This document shows positions 16,843 through 24,922 of a stretch of 32,808 bases of DNA, piece after piece (position 1 is the first letter of the stretch; every line of letters begins with the position of its first letter). A program made the translations under genes and the position numbers. The notes under the pieces were generated by a model. The model searched no databases. It saw only the letters and a program-made list of their open reading frames with translations, and was not told the origin of the DNA. This stretch comes from Dehalococcoidia bacterium. Lineage in GTDB: Bacteria; Chloroflexota; Dehalococcoidia; UBA2979. Where the stretch lies: contig JALOAL010000024.1 in NCBI GenBank assembly GCA_023228825.1, positions 1-32,808 of the forward strand. Reading direction: 5' to 3'.

Positions 16843-17864
16843 GCGTGCGCCGCCTGGCGTTCGCTGTTCATCAGCACGCGCGCCCCGGACCAGTCGAGGC
16901 GGTAGTCCAGCGGCTTCAGGCCCTCGCGCAGCATGGCGCGGCGCAAGCGATCTTCCTGGCCCTCGCCAGCCATGGCCAGCAGGTAGCCGCCGCCACCGGC
17001 CCCGGTCAACTTTGCCCCGAGGGCGCCCGAGTCCAGCGCCGAGGCGATCCAGCCGTCGATGCGCTCGTTACTGATACCGGAGGCCAGCACGCGCTTCCGC
17101 TCCCAGCCCGCCCGCAGCAGGTCGCCCACGCGATCCAGGTCGCCGGACAGCAGGGCGCTCTCCGTCTCTCGCGCCAGGTCCAGCAGGTCCGTCATGGGGG
17201 CGACAGTGCGATGCTCGGCTACGTTGTCCTGTTGCTCACGCAGGATCTCGTTCGCCTCTCGCTGCACGCCCATGAAGAACAACTGCAGGCGGCGTTCCAG
17301 CGCGTCCACGGTGGCCCGCGCCAGGTCCAGCGGGCGCACCTCCACCGCGCCGTCGCGCGCGAAGCGGAGCACGTTCACCCCGCCAAACGCCGAGCCGTAC
17401 TGGTCCTGCTTGCCGATCGGCGCCCCCAGGCGCTCCAGTTCGATGTGGCACGCGCGTTCCGCCACCTCCTGGTCGCTCAGGTGCTGCCCCAGGTAGGTGG
17501 ACACGGCCTTCACCAGCGCCACCACGGTCGCGCTGGAGGAGCCCAGCCCCGTCCCAGGCGGCGCCTCCGAAGCGGTGAACACGTCCACGCCGGCGGAGAC
17601 GCCAAAGTCCGCCAGCACCGCCCGTACGAGGGCGAGCGAGTCGTCCGAGGCGCCCAGGTCCGCGCCGGCCTCAAAGTTCAGGAACTGGGAGAAGTCTGAG
17701 GAAGTGAGTTGGACAGAGCCGTGGTGGTTGCCGGACAGCACCACGTACACGTAGCGGTTGACCGCCGCATTGACCACCAGTCCGCCGAACTCACGGTAGA
17801 ACGCCGGGAGGTCCGTGCCCCCGCCCGCAAGCCCGATGCGCACCGGCGCCCGGGTAATGATCAT
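16839..17864 (-). CDS. GHMP-family sugar kinase, HddA-like
   Basis: A 341-residue GHMP kinase similar to D-glycero-alpha-D-manno-heptose 7-phosphate kinase and related sugar kinases. N-terminal RAPVRIGLAGGGTDLPAFY matches the HddA/fucokinase-type opening, the ATP loop is PPGTGLGSSSATV (about 102-114), GKQDQYGSAFGGVN contains the catalytic-loop residues, and KLTGAGGGGYLLA is GHMP motif 3. A GTG lies one codon upstream of the chosen ATG. With the GmhA-like isomerase two genes downstream it suggests nucleotide-activated heptose synthesis. It starts 185 bp from a divergent nucleotidyltransferase gene with a shared regulatory gap. Confidence 0.87.
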   Translation of the reverse strand: MIITRAPVRIGLAGGGTDLPAFYREFGGLVVNAAVNRYVYVVLSGNHHGSVQLTSSDFSQFLNFEAGADLGASDDSLALVRAVLADFGVSAGVDVFTASEAPPGTGLGSSSATVVALVKAVSTYLGQHLSDQEVAERACHIELERLGAPIGKQDQYGSAFGGVNVLRFARDGAVEVRPLDLARATVDALERRLQLFFMGVQREANEILREQQDNVAEHRTVAPMTDLLDLARETESALLSGDLDRVGDLLRAGWERKRVLASGISNERIDGWIASALDSGALGAKLTGAGGGGYLLAMAGEGQEDRLRRAMLREGLKPLDYRLDWSGARVLMNSERQAAHA

Positions 17865-18048
17865 CACGACCGCCCTCGGTGACCCTCGACCGTGGCTCGC
17901 TGCATGCGCGCATCACTGGAGCGCGGAGTGCGCCACGGTCACCGTTACCATACGAATGGTCGCCTTCTAGCGGCCATCGTCGCCGGTAAAGGCTCCGTAG
18001 AGATCGGCCTTCCACCACCATTGTCGTCATGATGAGGAGCACCCAGAG

Positions 18049-18927
18049 ATGCCGGAAGCGTCGCGCGGTCCTGTAGCAGACGCGGTCATCATCGCAGCCG
18101 GGCGCGGGACCAGGATGCGCCCGGCCACGCGCGTGGTCCCCAAGGAGTTCCTGCTGAACTACGACCGCCCGCTCCTGCACAACGCGATTGACGAGGCGGT
18201 GGCGGCCGGCTGTACACGTGTCACCATCGTCACCAGTGACCGCTCCCGCCCCTTCCTGGAGCGCTACTTCGCTCCTCTGGACGAGGAGGAGGCGAGGGAC
18301 CCGAGGATGGCCGGGCTTGCGGCGCTGCGGGAGCAGGTCAGCGTGACGTGGGTGGAGCAACCGGAGGCGAAGGGCACCGGCAACGCCACCCTCTACGCGC
18401 GTGAAGCCGTGGGTGACCGCCCGTTCCTCCTCATGCTCCCGGACATGGTGTTCACGCCCCCCACCCCGGGCGCCAACCTGGTGCGGACGTTCGAACGCCT
18501 CGGCGGCAGTGTCATCTCCGTGACCGAGGTAGGCCCGGAGTACTTCGACGGCTGGGGCATGGTGGACGGCGAGGACGTGGAGCCCGGTGTGCGCCGGCTG
18601 CGCGGCATCCTGGAGAAGCCGGGTGCGTCCTACCCGCACCCCTCCGGTCTGGGCATCAACGGCCGGTACGTCCTCACCCCCGGCATCTTCGACATGGTGG
18701 AGGAGGTGCAGCGTCGCGGCATCCTACAGAAGGGAGAGGTCAACCTGACGGACGCCATGGTGCTGCTGGCCGAGCGCGAACCGTTCTTCGCGCTGGTGCA
18801 CCAGGGGCCCTTCTACGACTCGGGGCTGGCGCCGGGAGTGCTGGCCGCCGCCGTCGCCACCGCCATCCGCGACCCCGAGCACGGCGAGGCGATCCGCGCT
18901 GACCTCCGCGCCATCCTGGAGGCTTGA
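18049..18927 (+). CDS. Sugar-phosphate nucleotidyltransferase, GalU-like
   Basis: A 292-residue nucleotidyltransferase activating a sugar 1-phosphate. The N-terminus has VIIAAGRGTRMRPATRVVPKEFLL (13-36), the nucleotide-binding signature in the GalU-type variant, followed by ARDPRMAGLAALREQVSVTWVEQPEAKGTGNATLYA, where the QPEAKGTGNA region corresponds to the GalU LGTAHA-type loop. Length suits UTP-glucose-1-phosphate uridylyltransferase, but a heptose or other sugar is possible given the divergent kinase gene. ATG at 18049 follows GAGGAGCACCCAGAG. Confidence 0.85.
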   Translation: MPEASRGPVADAVIIAAGRGTRMRPATRVVPKEFLLNYDRPLLHNAIDEAVAAGCTRVTIVTSDRSRPFLERYFAPLDEEEARDPRMAGLAALREQVSVTWVEQPEAKGTGNATLYAREAVGDRPFLLMLPDMVFTPPTPGANLVRTFERLGGSVISVTEVGPEYFDGWGMVDGEDVEPGVRRLRGILEKPGASYPHPSGLGINGRYVLTPGIFDMVEEVQRRGILQKGEVNLTDAMVLLAEREPFFALVHQGPFYDSGLAPGVLAAAVATAIRDPEHGEAIRADLRAILEA

Positions 18928-18941
18928 GAAGGACCGCCTCG

Positions 18942-19649
18942 CTAACCCTCGTCCGAGACGGAGTCCAGGAGGTCCGCTAGCGTCTCGATGACCGCGTGCG
19001 GCTGGTGCTCGCCCACTTCGTCGTGTGCGCGGAGGTGGGGCGGCATCCAGATCGCCGTCATGCCCGCAGCCAGCGCACCGGCGATGTCCGAGTGGATCGA
19101 GTCGCCCACGTGGGCCGCGCTGTCAGCCTCCACGCCTGCCTCGGTCAGCAGGTGCCGGAAGATGGCCGGGTCTGGCTTGTGGACGCCGAGGTCCCCCGAG
19201 ACGACGACGTGGTCCACCAGACCTTCGAGTGCGAATTTGCGCAGTTTGGGCCACTGCATCTCCGTGGGGCCGTTCGTCACAATCGCCAGTCGGTAGTGCT
19301 CGCGGAGGCGGGAGAGCGTGACTTCCGCGCCCTCCATTAGCACCAGCGCATCCAGCATCACGGCGTTGTACTGCGCGCGGATCGCGGTGGCCTCGTTGCT
19401 CTGAGGCTCCACGCCCAGGGTCTGGAGGAACTGCGCCATGCGGCCCTGCGTCACCGGGTTCGCCGCCATGGCCGCGCGAAGCGCCTGATCCACCATGGCG
19501 ACGTCCAGGCCGCCCAGCACCTCGCTCGCGCGCTGCGCCGCCGCCTGCACGCGGTACTCGGCCGCCGCGTCGGTATCCAGCAGCGTGTCGTCCAGGTCCA
19601 GGGAGAGCAGCGTCACGCCGCGCTCCCGCAGCAGCCGTCCTGCCCTCAT
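18942..19649 (-). CDS. HAD-superfamily hydrolase
   Basis: A 235-residue haloacid dehalogenase-like phosphatase. Motif I is DLDDT (18-22, nucleophile Asp18, acid/base Asp20), motif II IVTNGP, motif III Lys in GVHKPDP and motif IV GDSIHSDIAGA. A helical cap sits between motifs I and II, as in the YjjG/pyrimidine nucleotidase-like group. It is too long and lacks the zinc cysteines of GmhB, so it is not an obvious heptose bisphosphatase. Its start overlaps the methyltransferase stop (ATGA). Confidence 0.88.
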   Translation of the reverse strand: MRAGRLLRERGVTLLSLDLDDTLLDTDAAAEYRVQAAAQRASEVLGGLDVAMVDQALRAAMAANPVTQGRMAQFLQTLGVEPQSNEATAIRAQYNAVMLDALVLMEGAEVTLSRLREHYRLAIVTNGPTEMQWPKLRKFALEGLVDHVVVSGDLGVHKPDPAIFRHLLTEAGVEADSAAHVGDSIHSDIAGALAAGMTAIWMPPHLRAHDEVGEHQPHAVIETLADLLDSVSDEG

Positions 19650-20584
19650 GAGAGCCCCGCCCGGTGGGCCGTGACCTTCATGGACCCGTAGTGCACGGGG
19701 ATGCCGAGAGCCCTCAGGCGCTGCGGTGTGATCCGTCGCAGCCCTCGGATGACCGGGGCGAGGGCCGGGTAGTAGCGCTGGAGGCGCTCGTAGAGGAACG
19801 CCACCGAGTAGCGGTTGACGTCCCGCCGGACGGTGATGCGCTCGAAGCCCACGGCCTCCAGCATGCGCGTGATGGTGCGCTCGTCAAAGTAGTAGAGGTG
19901 CTCGTGCGGCTTGTACTCGAACCAGCGTTTGCCCGTCAGGCGGGAGAACCACGCACCACGGTCCGGCGTGGTGATCATGATCAGCCCGCCCGGCTTCAGC
20001 CAGCGCGCCATCTTCTGGAGGCCGCCCCGCGGGTCTGCGAAGTGCTCGATGGTCTGGAACAGCGCCACGGCGTCGTACGTGGAGGGCTCGATCGCCGCCT
20101 CCTCCAGCGACCCGGCCACCACGGGGATGCCGAGTTCGTCGCGGATGATGCGCTGGCACGCCTTGGAGGGCTCGATGCCGTCCGGCCGCATCCCATGCGC
20201 ACGCGCCTGCTCCAGGAAGTAGCCGCTGGCCGCGCCCACCTCCAGGATGCGTGCGCCCGGCTTGACCTGCGCGATCTCCGCCGCGCGCTCGCCGAAGTAC
20301 GGGTAGAGGATCGGCCGGTCGCCGGCGTAGGAGGTATACCCCGGCCGGCCCGTCGCCAGGCGCGCCTTCTCGTGGTATTCATCCACCTCGTACTGGGTGC
20401 GTGGGTCGCCTGCCAGCCGCGGGCTGACGTAAGCCAGGCCGCAGCGACGACACTGCACCACGCGGCCGGAGCCGGTCGACTCGCGGATGGTGCGAACCTC
20501 CGCGGAGCCGCACAGGTTGCACGGGACGGAACGCATCGCGGGCGGCGGGACGGCCATCCCCGCGGTTGAAGGCTGGTCGGTCAT
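19646..20584 (-). CDS. Class I SAM-dependent methyltransferase with zinc-binding N-terminus
   Basis: A 312-residue methyltransferase. N-terminal CNLCGS (Cys22, Cys25) and CRRCGL (Cys45, Cys48) form a zinc-binding module often joined to sugar or small-molecule methyltransferases. Motif I is ILEVGAASGYFLEQA (113-127), then YDAVALFQTIEHFADP and LKPGGLIMITTPDRG typical of Methyltransf_12/23-like proteins. ATG at 20584 follows AGAGGGG; longer in-frame starts have no ribosome binding site. The neighbourhood suggests a sugar substrate. It is transcribed with the HAD gene and divergently from the phosphodiesterase gene. Confidence 0.87.
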   Translation of the reverse strand: MTDQPSTAGMAVPPPAMRSVPCNLCGSAEVRTIRESTGSGRVVQCRRCGLAYVSPRLAGDPRTQYEVDEYHEKARLATGRPGYTSYAGDRPILYPYFGERAAEIAQVKPGARILEVGAASGYFLEQARAHGMRPDGIEPSKACQRIIRDELGIPVVAGSLEEAAIEPSTYDAVALFQTIEHFADPRGGLQKMARWLKPGGLIMITTPDRGAWFSRLTGKRWFEYKPHEHLYYFDERTITRMLEAVGFERITVRRDVNRYSVAFLYERLQRYYPALAPVIRGLRRITPQRLRALGIPVHYGSMKVTAHRAGLS

Positions 20585-20747
20585 GCGTGCCCCTCTCACC
20601 TGCATTATGCGAAGCAACCGCGGAGGGCGCGACAGCGTACGTGCTCGCCGTCTGACGTCTCCCAGACGACCCGGCCCTCGCGTGCGCACTCTATGCTCCC
20701 GTGTGATGTCGCCCCCTCCCTCGCCGAGCCAACTGGAGGACAACGCC

Positions 20748-21512
20748 GTGCCTCACCTCCCGCTTGTGATTTCGCACCGTACGCAGAACGGCACCATGCC
20801 GGAGAACACACTCGCCGGCGTCCAGGCCGCCCTCCAGTCCCGCGTCGACGGCATCGAGATCGACGTGCGCCTGACGGCGGACGGCGTGCCCGTCCTGCTG
20901 CACGACGCGACGCTGGAGCGCACCGCTGGCGACCCACGGGAGGTCTCCGCGCTCACGTCCGTGGAGTTGCGCTCGACCGTCCGCGTCCAACCCCGCCTCG
21001 ACCTCCCCGAGGCGGCACGGCACGCCGTCAGCGAGCCCCAGGTGGTGCCGTCGCTGGCGGAGGTGCTGGACCTGGTGGCCGGGCGGGCCATCGTGGTCAT
21101 CGAGGTGAAGCAGGCCGGCATGCACGAGCAGGTGGCGGAGGCCGTCCGCCGCGCCCGCGCGGCGGCCTGGTGCTGGATCTGGGCGTTCGACCCGCGCGTG
21201 GGCATCGCCTGCCGGCGGGCGTTGCGGGAAGTACCGGTGGGCCTCAACACCGCGCCGGGCATCCTGGAGCGCTTCGGCTTCCCGGACGAACCGGTGAACC
21301 TCTGCGTGAGCGAGGGCTTCGCCGCGGTCTCCTGGCGCCACCGCACCGTGGACGAGGCGCTCGTGCGCTCCGCACAGCGTCGAGGCCTGGCGACCTACTG
21401 CTGGACCGTGAACGAACCGGACGACATCACGCGCGTGTGGAAAGCCGGCGTGGACGCGATCTGCACGGACTTCCCGGACCGCGTGGACGCCGTGCTGGGG
21501 CGAACCCCGTAA
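20748..21512 (+). CDS. Glycerophosphodiester phosphodiesterase family protein
   Basis: A 254-residue GDPD-family TIM barrel that would hydrolyse glycerophosphodiesters to glycerol 3-phosphate and an alcohol. Active-site signatures: His10-Arg11 with MPENT (17-21), GIEIDVRLTADGVPVLLHD (35-53) with Glu37, Asp39 and His52. The usual HRG is HRTQNG here, a modest variation. C-terminal TYCWTVNEPDDITRVWKAGVDAICTDFPD is typical. GTG at 20748 follows TGGAGGACAACGCC; upstream in-frame sequence is antisense to the methyltransferase and is not protein-like. No signal peptide, so probably cytosolic. Confidence 0.9.
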   Translation: MPHLPLVISHRTQNGTMPENTLAGVQAALQSRVDGIEIDVRLTADGVPVLLHDATLERTAGDPREVSALTSVELRSTVRVQPRLDLPEAARHAVSEPQVVPSLAEVLDLVAGRAIVVIEVKQAGMHEQVAEAVRRARAAAWCWIWAFDPRVGIACRRALREVPVGLNTAPGILERFGFPDEPVNLCVSEGFAAVSWRHRTVDEALVRSAQRRGLATYCWTVNEPDDITRVWKAGVDAICTDFPDRVDAVLGRTP

Positions 21513-21569
21513 CAACGGTCGGGCGCTCGGGCCCTGGACGGGGTGGGTCAGAAGCGAACGCCAGAATGA

Positions 21570-21587
21570 CTTCCGCAAGAGCGGAAG
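21570..21587 (+). terminator. Small hairpin after the phosphodiesterase gene
   Basis: CTTCCGC AAGA GCGGAAG forms a perfect 7-bp stem 57 bp past the stop codon and 30 bp before tRNA-Trp. It may end the upstream transcript; GGTTGATACACT after it could hold the tRNA -10 element. Confidence 0.4.
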
Positions 21588-21617
21588 CGGTTGATACACT
21601 CGGTGTCCGGATCTCTT

Positions 21618-21693
21618 AGGAGTGTAGCTCAGCTGGCAGAGCAGCGGTCTCCAAAACCGCCGGTCGGGGGTTCGAGTCCCTCCACTCCTGCCA
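21618..21693 (+). tRNA. tRNA-Trp (anticodon CCA)
   Basis: Cloverleaf with acceptor AGGAGTG/CACTCCT, D-arm GCTC AGCTGGCA GAGC, anticodon stem GCGGT/ACCGC with loop CTCCAAA giving CCA, T-arm GGGGG TTCGAGT CCCTC, discriminator G and encoded CCA. Confidence 0.96.
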
Positions 21694-21705
21694 GATCGGA
21701 CACCT

Positions 21706-21792
21706 GCCCAGGTGGCGGAATCGGCAGACGCGCTGTCTTGAGGGGGCAGTGCCCTTACGGGCGTATGAGTTCAAGTCTCATCCTGGGCACCA
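21706..21792 (+). tRNA. tRNA-Leu (anticodon GAG)
   Basis: A class II tRNA with acceptor GCCCAGG/CCTGGGC, anticodon stem CTGTC/GGCAG and loop TTGAGGG giving GAG, a long variable arm (TGCCC TTAC GGGCG), T-arm ending TTCAAGT, discriminator A and encoded CCA. It lies 12 bp after tRNA-Trp and is probably on the same transcript. Confidence 0.95.
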
Positions 21793-21805
21793 TTCAGACC
21801 TGACA

Positions 21806-21827
21806 GAGCCGGCCTCCGGGCCGGCTC
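21806..21827 (+). terminator. Terminator of the tRNA-Trp/tRNA-Leu transcript
   Basis: A 9-bp perfect stem (GAGCCGGCC with GGCCGGCTC, loop TCCG) followed by GTCGTTCCTTT, which is a partly T-rich tail. Confidence 0.75.
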
Positions 21828-21892
21828 GTCGTTCCTTTGCCCCCTCACCGGCCCTGGGAAGGGCCAGCGGCCGGAATGCGAGAGTCAAAGGC

Positions 21893-22240
21893 GTGAGACC
21901 GCCCTCCTCCCTCTTGATGGCCCTCCTCGCACTGGCCCTCGTGACGGCCGCCTGCTCCGCGGACGATCCCCCTGCGGTGCCGGATGTGGTCGCCGAACGC
22001 ATCACCGAGGCCAACCGGCGCGAACAGGGGGACTGGCACGCCGTCAGCCGCGAGGCGGTCATGGACGTGGAGGGCTTCCTCTTCATCGAGGAGGAGGAAG
22101 AATCGCTCCCCGTGCGCTTCCGCCTCAGCATCACCAGCACCAGCGGCGGCGACTCGTACGACGTCCTGGTCTCGCCCGAGTGCCACGACGTGATCGCCGT
22201 GGGCGACGCATGGCCCTCGGACCTCGAGGCCTGCCGGTAG
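21893..22240 (+). CDS. Small predicted lipoprotein
   Basis: A 115-residue protein of unknown function. The N-terminus is a hydrophobic signal (LLMALLALALVTAAC) ending in a lipobox-like VTAAC, so Cys22 would be lipidated; lspA in this window encodes the processing peptidase. The mature part is acidic (EEEEES) and contains two later Cys residues that could form a disulfide (PECHD and LEACR). GTG at 21893 is chosen with weak ribosome binding support; ATG at 21935 would cut into the signal peptide. It is the last clearly chromosomal protein gene before the element. Confidence 0.65.
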   Translation: MRPPSSLLMALLALALVTAACSADDPPAVPDVVAERITEANRREQGDWHAVSREAVMDVEGFLFIEEEEESLPVRFRLSITSTSGGDSYDVLVSPECHDVIAVGDAWPSDLEACR

Positions 22241-22309
22241 GCCTCGGACGGCCGTCGCCCCGTCGCACCCGTCGCGCCGGTGGCACGAGCCACTGCGGCG
22301 ATCGCCCGA

Positions 22310-22315
22310 TACAAT
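22310..22315 (+). promoter_or_regulatory. Candidate -10 element of the disrupted tRNA-Cys gene
   Basis: TACAAT (5 of 6 to consensus) in the context GATACAATCGCG lies about 60 bp before the tRNA-Cys 5' half. No convincing -35 is seen. It would be the host promoter left outside the element. Confidence 0.35.
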
Positions 22316-22378
22316 CGCGACAGGGCACCCCACCGCACCGAATGCGGCATCGACGGGGACTCGCCCACTCCCCCTCGG

Positions 22379-22452
<74 letters not shown>

Positions 22453-22525
22453 GCTTTCCCCTTTGTTTTCAAGCGATGCTTGCGTCCATCGGTTGTTGCG
22501 TCTCCCTCACCCCTGACACAGAATT

Positions 22526-22671
22526 AGCGTCGATAAGCGTCAGTTGAGCCGGTTTCGGTCGCTGGGCTGAGCCGCTCTGCCTCGATTCCGACGCCTTTAA
22601 ACCCCGAGCGATTTCTGAGGGCTCGCGGGTTGAGGCATACGACTCAACCGATTGACGCCTATCGACGCCTA
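22526..22671. promoter_or_regulatory. Inverted and direct repeats upstream of integrase (arm-type or operator sites)
   Basis: AGCGTCGATAAGCGTCA followed by GTTGAG (22526-22548) reappears inverted at 22643-22671 (CTCAACC, ATTGACGCC, TATCGACGCC). Each copy holds two direct GCGTC units about 10-11 bp apart, one helical turn. In addition GGTTGAG (22628-22634) and CTCAACC (22643-22649) form a 7-bp inverted repeat. Such sites between attL and the integrase start are usually integrase arm sites or excisionase/repressor operators. Confidence 0.55.
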
Positions 22672-22691
22672 CGGACGAGGGGAGCCAGCCA

Positions 22692-23912
22692 ATGGCCGAT
22701 GCAACGCGCCACCAACACCAGTGGCACAAGCAGGACGGGCGCACGATCTGCCGTGAATGTGGCCGGGAGCGCGCCCTGAAGGGCAGCGGTTCAGTCATCG
22801 AGCGTGGCAACACCTACCAGGCCCAGATCCGCATTCGTGGCGAGACGTTCCTTCAGGGCGGCTTCAACTCCCGGCTCGACGCGAAGCGCTGGCTGGATGA
22901 GACCCGGTTAGAGCACCGCAGCGGACGGCTCGTGCGCCCGACGAACATCAACGTGGGCCAATGGCTCCGCGAGTGGCTGGAGCTGAACGGTGGCGACCGG
23001 CAGTGGAAGCCCACCACGCGGAACGGCTACCAGCGGATCGTGGAGCTCTACCTCATCCCCGCGTTCGGACGGCGGTACCTCCACGCTCTCGACAGCATCG
23101 ACATCCAGCGGCAGTTCCGGAAGTGGGAGCAAGAAGGCCTGCCCGTCCAACGCGGCAAGAAGGCGCGCATCCCTAGCGCCGGGCGGCTGTTGAATGTGTA
23201 CCGGTGCCTGAACAAAGCACTGGCCGACGCCGCCTACCACCGGCGCATTGGCTCGAACCCGATGGAACGGATGCGTCCGCCGCGCCCCGAACGAGAGCGC
23301 CCGAATATGTGGTCGGTCAAGGAGACGCAGCATTTCATCGCGTCCAGCCGTGAGAGCCGCTATGCGCCGCTCTACGCGCTGCTGTTGGGCACCGGCTGCC
23401 GTAGCGGGGAGGCGCTGGCGCTGACGTGGGACGACGTCGACCTCACCGCCGATCAGGTCAGCATCAACAAGTCGGTCGCGATCATCGGCGGCAAGGAAGT
23501 CACCAGTCGCCCCAAAACCCGCGCTGGCACTCGTCGCGTACGGCTCCCCGCCTTCACCCGCGAGGCCCTGCGCGCATGGAAGGCCCGCCAAGCTGAGGAG
23601 CTGTTGAAGCTCCGTCCTCGGCCGGAGCACGGTCGCGTGTTCACCAACCCGTCCGGCTCACCGCTGCGCTCCAGTCAGGTGCGCCGGACGTTCCTCGCCG
23701 ACATGAAGGCTGCGGAGCTACCCACACTGCGCCTCCACGACCTCCGGCACACTGCCGCGAGCGTGATGCTGGCGCAGGGCACTCCCATACCTGTGGTCAG
23801 CGCGATGCTGGGACACGCCAACTCGAACGTCACGATGGGCGTCTACGCGCACATGCTGAAGGACGACGACCGCCTCGCCGTCGAGGCGATGGACCGGGTG
23901 TTCGGGAGCTAG
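22692..23912 (+). CDS. int: Tyrosine recombinase / phage-type integrase
   Basis: Catalyses site-specific integration and excision of the element. The 406-residue protein has an N-terminal His/Cys cluster (WHKQDGRTICRECG, C20xxC23) not usual in all integrases, an AP2-like arm-binding domain (about 32-75, YQAQIRIRGETFLQGGFNSRLDAKRWL), a core-binding SAM-like domain (about 85-185) and the catalytic domain with Arg237 (GCRSGEALAL), Lys275, His349-x-x-Arg352 (HDLRH), His375 (LGHANSNVTMGVYAHM) and nucleophile Tyr385. All catalytic residues are present. Start at 22692 follows CGAGGGGAGCCAGCCA. It lies next to the hybrid tRNA-Cys as expected for an element end. Confidence 0.95.
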   Translation: MADATRHQHQWHKQDGRTICRECGRERALKGSGSVIERGNTYQAQIRIRGETFLQGGFNSRLDAKRWLDETRLEHRSGRLVRPTNINVGQWLREWLELNGGDRQWKPTTRNGYQRIVELYLIPAFGRRYLHALDSIDIQRQFRKWEQEGLPVQRGKKARIPSAGRLLNVYRCLNKALADAAYHRRIGSNPMERMRPPRPERERPNMWSVKETQHFIASSRESRYAPLYALLLGTGCRSGEALALTWDDVDLTADQVSINKSVAIIGGKEVTSRPKTRAGTRRVRLPAFTREALRAWKARQAEELLKLRPRPEHGRVFTNPSGSPLRSSQVRRTFLADMKAAELPTLRLHDLRHTAASVMLAQGTPIPVVSAMLGHANSNVTMGVYAHMLKDDDRLAVEAMDRVFGS

Positions 23913-24172
23913 GACGCCTTCGGGTGCGCGGTCTCGTCAGCCAGCCGACGCTGATGTGCGGTAATCCAGTCGTCGCCGAAGAAGTGGAACGCGGCCACCA
24001 TCACCCGGCGCTGGTCGTGTGAGTGGAAGTCGCTGTCCGCAATCATGCATGGCGCACCGGACTCAACGAGGCTCCGCATGAAGTCGAGCCGCTTGAGTAG
24101 CCACGCACGAAACTCGGCGTCGGTCTCGCGCGGCTCGGCCGGGGTGAAGTTGACCATGCGGCCAGACTGCAC
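23909..24172 (-). CDS. Small hypothetical protein, convergent with integrase
   Basis: An 87-residue protein I do not recognise. It is mixed acidic/basic with aromatic clusters (AFHFFGDDWITAHQRRL) and a DSDFHSHDQRR stretch rich in His and Asp that could bind metal. The start may be GTG at 24172 or ATG at 24157; neither has a good ribosome binding site. Its stop overlaps the integrase stop on the other strand. Possibly a small excision or regulatory factor by position, but no helix-turn-helix is evident. Confidence 0.5.
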   Translation of the reverse strand: MQSGRMVNFTPAEPRETDAEFRAWLLKRLDFMRSLVESGAPCMIADSDFHSHDQRRVMVAAFHFFGDDWITAHQRRLADETAHPKAS

Positions 24173-24219
24173 GAGCGCGTCGCGAGCACCTAGCCCTAAC
24201 TGTCACCCCTACCAGACCG

Positions 24220-24534
24220 TCAATGCGTGGTCGTAGTCCTATCTCCCTCTTGAGTCAGTCGACGAAGGAGCGCCCGCTGCTCGAATTGGTAGGACGCCAC
24301 GTCGTGCATCCACCTGATGATGTCCCCGGCAGCCGCTATGACCGCGGCCATGACCAGGCCGGATGCGCCTAGCGAGAGCGCAAGTACGAGCGCCATCGCC
24401 GGGTCATCCGCCCTAAGCACTCCGTAGGTTGCCCACGCTCCTACCAACGAAAGCGCTCCGACGATAGGCGCGAGTACGCTGCTGGCTCCCGCGTACGCAT
24501 CGAGCACCGGGTACCTCGGTTCTTTGCTCCTCAT
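24220..24534 (-). CDS. Small two-helix membrane protein
   Basis: A 104-residue protein with two hydrophobic segments (about 16-38 and 46-70) and a charged C-terminal tail (FEQRALLRRLTQEGDR). ATG at 24534 follows GGAGGTCGTC, a near-perfect ribosome binding site. Function unknown: a holin or a membrane effector of a defence module are both possible by size and topology. It is divergent from the helix-turn-helix gene, and the palindrome between them may control both. Confidence 0.7.
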   Translation of the reverse strand: MRSKEPRYPVLDAYAGASSVLAPIVGALSLVGAWATYGVLRADDPAMALVLALSLGASGLVMAAVIAAAGDIIRWMHDVASYQFEQRALLRRLTQEGDRTTTTH

Positions 24535-24568
24535 GACGACCTCCGCTCCTCGTGCCGCCTCACTTTAT

Positions 24569-24584
24569 CTGCACACGTGTGCAG
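24569..24584. promoter_or_regulatory. Perfect 16-bp palindrome, likely operator
   Basis: CTGCACACGTGTGCAG is a perfect palindrome between divergent start codons (24534 reverse, 24604 forward), 20 bp before the helix-turn-helix gene. The position and symmetry fit a dimeric repressor site, perhaps for the adjacent protein. Confidence 0.6.
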
Positions 24585-24603
24585 TTCATAGCCTCATGCC
24601 ACC

Positions 24604-24855
24604 GTGGCTAACGAACGCACCGACGAAATTCAAGAGCTGCTACGGCAGGGAGTGTCGCGGCGGGAGATTGCACGCCGCCTCGGCATCAGCAGCACCCGCG
24701 TCCAACAGCTCGTCGGCTCCGACCGTATGCAGGTGAAGCTCCGCGTCACGCAGCGGACGGTCTCCCTCTCCAGCCCCACGGCCACGCCGGAGCAGCTCGC
24801 TGAGCGGGTACGCCGCGCGCTGGCGCTGGCGAAGATCGACGTGGTCGAAGAGTAG
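24604..24855 (+). CDS. Small helix-turn-helix protein
   Basis: An 83-residue protein with a clear helix-turn-helix (about 5-36: TDEIQELLRQGVSRREIARRL then GISSTRVQQLVG), similar in shape to sigma-70 region 4 or resolvase-type HTH. The C-terminal part (TPEQLAERVRRALALAKIDV) is helical and may dimerise. GTG start at 24604 lacks a strong ribosome binding site and could be leaderless downstream of the palindrome. Autoregulation through the palindrome is my inference. Confidence 0.7.
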   Translation: MANERTDEIQELLRQGVSRREIARRLGISSTRVQQLVGSDRMQVKLRVTQRTVSLSSPTATPEQLAERVRRALALAKIDVVEE

Positions 24856-24922
24856 CTACGCCTCGACCAGCCTCGGCGGTGAAGCGTGCGGTGACCGCTG
24901 GAGAGCGGCACAAAGATCAGGC

